From: CAYSNP01 sp964432485
GTDB lineage: Bacteria > Bacillota > Clostridia > Christensenellales > DTU072
NCBI GenBank assembly: GCA_964432485.1
Contig: CAYSNP010000050.1
Coordinates: forward strand, 1 to 10,988
Direction: 5' to 3'
Length of the DNA: 10,988 bases
Positions 7,602 to 10,988 of the stretch are shown here, one piece after another. Position 1 is the stretch's first letter. Every line of letters begins with the position of its first letter. The notes under the pieces are model-generated. The model was not told where the DNA came from. It made no database searches and saw nothing but the letters and a program-made list of their open reading frames with translations. The translations under genes and the position numbers were made by a program.

Positions 7602-10600
7602 ATGAAACACAACAAAAAACTTATTTACATAGTAGTGCTTGCTTTGCTTTTGCTGTTAAGTTTACTCACGCTTACCGCATGTTCTAAATTTGCACGACAA
7701 CCCGTTAAATATGTGGTTACTTTTAAGAGTGGCGGGGGCACGCTGGTAAGTGGCGAAGAAGTACAAGAAGTTGAATCCGGAAAGGGCGCTACTGCACCTG
7801 TCTATGAGCGGGAAGGTTATGACTTTGATGGCTGGGACAAAAGCTTTGATAATGTAACTGCCAATCTGATAGTTACTGCTAAATGGAAACAGGTGGTTAA
7901 GTTTACTGTTACTTTTTACGGTAGTGGAGGCACGCTAGTAAGCGGCAGCGAGGTGCAGCAGGTAAAGAAGGGTAGCGGTGCTGTTGCTCCTGTATATGAA
8001 AAGTCAGGTTACAGCTTATCTTGGGATAAGGCTTTTTCCAATATTACAGCGGATATAACTGTCACTGCAATTTGGACGCTACAAGAGGGAGAGACTAGCG
8101 AATTGGAAACCTTATGGGAGCAACAAAAAGAGCTATTCTCTGCCATATGGGGAGGAGAAAACGGTATTGCTAATCAAGACGATGTAGTAGTGCAGAATAG
8201 TTTTACTTTTTCTGGTTTAGAAGGAGAATATGGAGTTAAAGTATTAACGATAGGAGGCGATCCTTTAGCAATAGAGTGCGCTCCTGCCTTGATTTCCTCT
8301 ACTCAGCTGGCAATAAATACATTTGTTCAAGAGCAGGGGCTAGAAGATTATCTTTTTGAGAAGATTCCTGACACTAATATAATTACAACCAATTATATCT
8401 CATTTTTGCAAATATTGACAGGAGATATTAAAAAGGTCAGCAACAATTATTTTAATAATGCCCAGACTCTGCTGGTAAGATATCTTTCCGATGTAGCGGA
8501 GTATACCATACCTAACGGGGTGCAGAAGATAGGCCCATACGCTTTTACCGAAAAAGCAGGGTTGAGTAAAATCACTTTTGCCTCTTCAGTACAATCTATT
8601 GGCATTCGTGCATTTGCATACTGTAACGATTTAGCAGAAGCAATTTTTGGGTCAGGCTCTAATTTAAGTATTTTAGGCGAGGGCGCTTTCTATGCTTGTG
8701 ACAGTCTTGTCCAAGTTTCTTTACCTTCTCGCTTGACAAATATCAGCGCATTCGCTTTTAGCGGGTGCGATAACCTTAGCCATGTTTCCTCATCTTCTCT
8801 TGTAAGTATTGGCAAGTGCGCTTTTAGCAATTGCTTCAATCTTGAAAGCATCACTATGACTACAGAACTGTTAAGTATAGGCGAGCATGCCTTTGCAGGT
8901 TGTGAAAGTCTGCAAGCAATTTATCCGCAAAATATACAATTTATAGGCGAAGGCGCATTTGAGGACTGTACAGGATTAACTGTTGCAGATATACAAGGCA
9001 ATAATTTAGTAATTAGCAAAGACGCTTTTAACGGTTGTGCAAATTTAGCAAACTTAAATATTGTTGGAGCAATAAGTATCGACGATAGAGCTTTCAATTT
9101 GTGCACAGCTTTAGCTTCGATAGAGTTTAATGAAGGTCTGGTAAGTATTGGCGCAATGGCATTTGCCGGTACCGCCTTGCAATATGTTCTTCTACCTGAT
9201 AGCTTAACAGAGCTAGGCGAAAACGCTTTCAGCAGTTGTCTATCCTTGGAAATCATTTATATTCCTGCTAGTGTTACCTCAGCCGAATACGGTTTTGGTG
9301 CTTGTTTTTCTCTTACAATTTATACAGAAGCCTCTGAAAAGCCGGAAGGTTGGGCTGCAGATTGGAACAGTATAGATGCCTATGTAGTATGGGGCGTAAA
9401 GTATACAGATTTATCTCAATGTATGCAATATTTATGGAGTGTTAATAAAGATTTATTAGATGAGCTTTGGGAATTGCCTTTAGACATATTTTCTCTTGAT
9501 GAGAGCTATAACGAAATGGGTATTAGGACAGCTAGCTATGGCCCTATACCATTTGCTATTGAATTTACAAATAGTGATGATGCAAATGCGGCAATTGCAT
9601 CATTAAATCAAGAGTTTGAACATATGTCAGATTTTTTAGAATTTGTATTAATACCTAATACTTTTATTGTTTGCATTAACTACTATAGTTTTACTTATAT
9701 ACTTTCAGGAGATTGCACCTTTAGCGAAGAGGATGATGCCTATTATTCTAAAGATGGCTCAGTGCTTATCAGATATATAGGAGACAGCGCAGAGTTTACT
9801 ATACCATCTGGAGTGCAGACAATAGGGTCAAGAACGTTTTACACCAGTGACCTTGAGTTGCTAATAATCCCCGACAATGTCACTACAATTAAGAACCTAG
9901 CCTTTGCCAGCTGTTCGGCAATGAATCTCTTGTTTATTCCTGCAAGTGTAGTGGAAATGGACAGTACCATTCTGCTAGCTGCCAATGATGATTTGGTTAT
10001 TTATACGGAGTATGAGGAGGACGCTTTGCCCGAAGGTTGGCACAACGATTGGAACAGCGAAGGCCATTCTGTAGTATGGGGTGCCACTCTACTTGACTTT
10101 TTATGGGAGGCAAATAAAGATACTATAAATATACCGGGGGCGTTTTATCTTGAAGACGGATATACAGTGCCTTCCGGAGAAGGGCAGACTGTTTTTGGAA
10201 TAAGAGCGGTTATTCATGATAGTGGAACGGCTATTGCTATCCAAGGGGCGGACCAAGATGATGCGGCTGCAATTTTAGATTGGATTAATACTAATTTAGA
10301 AGAGTTGGAATATGTATTAATACCGAACACTAATATAGTTTGCTTAAATCATGCTTCATTTCCATTGTTTTTAATTGGGAATTACTTTTATGACGATACA
10401 ACCGAGGCTTATTATTCTAAAGATATGACTATTTTTATTAGCTATTTAGGTAGTGACACCGAATTTGTTATCCCTGATAGTGTAACTATAATTGCCAATA
10501 ATGCTTTTTATGGCAATAATACATTAACTGAAGTTACAATCCCGGAAAGCGTGACAGTAATTGAAAAGGATGCGTTTCATGAAGCTTCTGAGCTAGAAAT

Positions 10601-10760
10601 ATTAATTATATATGCAATAACGCCTCCTTCAATAGGCAATAGTGCTATTGATGAGGGATGCAATATTTACGTACCGGACAACAGTGTAGCTGCATATAAA
10701 GCGGCTGATGATTGGGCACCTTTTAAAAATTACATTTTCCCGTTATCTGACCTTGATTAA
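7602..10760 (+). CDS. Repeat lipoprotein: two InlB-type repeats plus three module/LRR units
   Basis: A 1052-residue predicted lipoprotein. Residues 1-27 form a type II signal peptide: a basic start, a long hydrophobic core and the lipobox LTAC with C27. Residues 36-95 and 101-158 are two InlB B-type (Listeria-Bacteroides) repeats; the second lacks the usual 'DGW' and reads GYSLSWDKAF. Then come three units starting at L171-W172, L611-W612 and L834-W835. Each has about 130 residues of a module I do not recognise, containing an IPxTxI element (255, 684, 907), an aromatic-SF segment, and an (R/S)Y(L/I)(S/G)(D/S) strand. BspA-like LRR_5 repeats follow: about 12 in the first unit (303-570), but only two or three in the others. 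PEGW..DWNS..VVWG linkers (from 573 and 800) separate the units. The C-terminus has the TPP...YVP..SV.AYK.A cap common in BspA-like proteins. It is inferred to be anchored outside the cell, with adhesion or binding as its role. The gene is monocistronic. Confidence 0.9.
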   Translation: MKHNKKLIYIVVLALLLLLSLLTLTACSKFARQPVKYVVTFKSGGGTLVSGEEVQEVESGKGATAPVYEREGYDFDGWDKSFDNVTANLIVTAKWKQVVKFTVTFYGSGGTLVSGSEVQQVKKGSGAVAPVYEKSGYSLSWDKAFSNITADITVTAIWTLQEGETSELETLWEQQKELFSAIWGGENGIANQDDVVVQNSFTFSGLEGEYGVKVLTIGGDPLAIECAPALISSTQLAINTFVQEQGLEDYLFEKIPDTNIITTNYISFLQILTGDIKKVSNNYFNNAQTLLVRYLSDVAEYTIPNGVQKIGPYAFTEKAGLSKITFASSVQSIGIRAFAYCNDLAEAIFGSGSNLSILGEGAFYACDSLVQVSLPSRLTNISAFAFSGCDNLSHVSSSSLVSIGKCAFSNCFNLESITMTTELLSIGEHAFAGCESLQAIYPQNIQFIGEGAFEDCTGLTVADIQGNNLVISKDAFNGCANLANLNIVGAISIDDRAFNLCTALASIEFNEGLVSIGAMAFAGTALQYVLLPDSLTELGENAFSSCLSLEIIYIPASVTSAEYGFGACFSLTIYTEASEKPEGWAADWNSIDAYVVWGVKYTDLSQCMQYLWSVNKDLLDELWELPLDIFSLDESYNEMGIRTASYGPIPFAIEFTNSDDANAAIASLNQEFEHMSDFLEFVLIPNTFIVCINYYSFTYILSGDCTFSEEDDAYYSKDGSVLIRYIGDSAEFTIPSGVQTIGSRTFYTSDLELLIIPDNVTTIKNLAFASCSAMNLLFIPASVVEMDSTILLAANDDLVIYTEYEEDALPEGWHNDWNSEGHSVVWGATLLDFLWEANKDTINIPGAFYLEDGYTVPSGEGQTVFGIRAVIHDSGTAIAIQGADQDDAAAILDWINTNLEELEYVLIPNTNIVCLNHASFPLFLIGNYFYDDTTEAYYSKDMTIFISYLGSDTEFVIPDSVTIIANNAFYGNNTLTEVTIPESVTVIEKDAFHEASELEILIIYAITPPSIGNSAIDEGCNIYVPDNSVAAYKAADDWAPFKNYIFPLSDLD

Positions 10761-10772
10761 GTCTTAGCTTAT

Positions 10773-10805
10773 AAAGGGGCTGCCAAAAGGCAGCCCCTTT
10801 TTTTT
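10773..10805 (+). terminator. Intrinsic terminator after the lipoprotein gene
   Basis: A perfect stem of 12 base pairs (AAAGGGGCTGCC at 10773-10784 with GGCAGCCCCTTT at 10789-10800) closes an AAAA loop. It is followed by an uninterrupted T run to 10805, starting 12 nt after the stop codon. The A run before the stem gives only a four-base U tract in reverse, so it is mainly a plus-strand terminator. Confidence 0.96.
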
Positions 10806-10897
10806 ATCAAAATTACCATACTGGCAATGGGAGCAAGCCTCTGCAAACAAGGGGTAGGGCTCTGCTAAGCAAAGAAAGCAGTACTTGTGCGGGACTT

Positions 10898-10970
10898 GGT
10901 TGCTTCGCTACCACTCGCAAAGACGAATGGTTATATGTCATTGCGCGGAGCGATAGCGACAAAGCAATCC
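10898..10970. repeat. Degenerate inverted repeat of the dispersed CATTGCG/GCAATCC type
   Basis: The right arm (10936-10970) runs from TGTCATTGCG through GGAGCGATAGCGAC to AAAGCAATCC. The left arm (10898-10925) starts GGTTGCTTCGCTA and ends CGCAAAGACG, and is the imperfect reverse complement of it with about 7 nt of gaps. A 10-nt loop separates them. The motif closely resembles a dispersed repeat seen in many unrelated bacterial genomes, where it is often mis-annotated as peptides like HCEERSDEAIS. The rest of 10806-10988 has no gene. A small hairpin there (CTGCT at 10862-10866, AGCAG at 10877-10881) may belong to the same element. Confidence 0.65.
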
Positions 10971-10988
10971 AGGGCTTACGATAGCACT

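Noticed and set aside
10764..10905. Minus-strand cysteine-rich open frame with CxxC-like pairs after the lipoprotein gene
   Set aside because: It has no start codon after the upstream in-frame stop, its end runs through the terminator stem, and it overlaps the repeat. Such frames are common artefacts of this repeat type.

Overview
The window looks like chromosome from a low-GC Gram-positive bacterium, most likely an uncultured gut-type Clostridia/Bacillota lineage. This is inferred from AT-rich DNA, strong AGGAG-type ribosome binding sites, extended -10 promoters, a GH2 enzyme of the clostridial type, and a lipoprotein built from InlB-type and BspA-type repeats. I cannot name a species. All five genes use ATG starts. 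The four stop codons inside the window are all TAA.

Layout. (1) Positions 1-2329, minus strand: most of a large McrB-family restriction NTPase with an internal EVE (modified-base reader) domain. It is cut by the left window edge, so an McrC nuclease partner, if present, lies outside. (2) Positions 2330-2627: a divergent intergenic region with a good promoter facing each way. (3) Positions 2628-6313, plus strand: a two-gene sugar-use unit, a cytoplasmic GH2 beta-galactosidase-like glycosidase followed 17 bases later by a GPH-family sugar:cation symporter. No regulator is encoded in the window. (4) Positions 6318-7208, minus strand: miaA (tRNA dimethylallyltransferase), convergent with the symporter and only 4 bases from it. 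(5) Positions 7209-7601: a divergent intergenic region with promoters for miaA and for the next gene, which has a leader of about 215 nt. (6) Positions 7602-10760, plus strand: a 1052-residue lipoprotein with two InlB-type repeats, then three copies of an unrecognised module, each followed by BspA-like leucine-rich repeats. It ends at a textbook intrinsic terminator. (7) Positions 10806-10988: non-coding, holding a degenerate inverted repeat of the widespread 'CATTGCG...GCAATCC' type.

The regions appear functionally independent: DNA defence, uptake and hydrolysis of a glycoside, tRNA modification, and a surface-exposed repeat protein. The parts most worth a closer look are the reader-domain McrB, whose partner genes are out of view, and the threefold module in the lipoprotein, whose non-LRR half I cannot assign to a known family.
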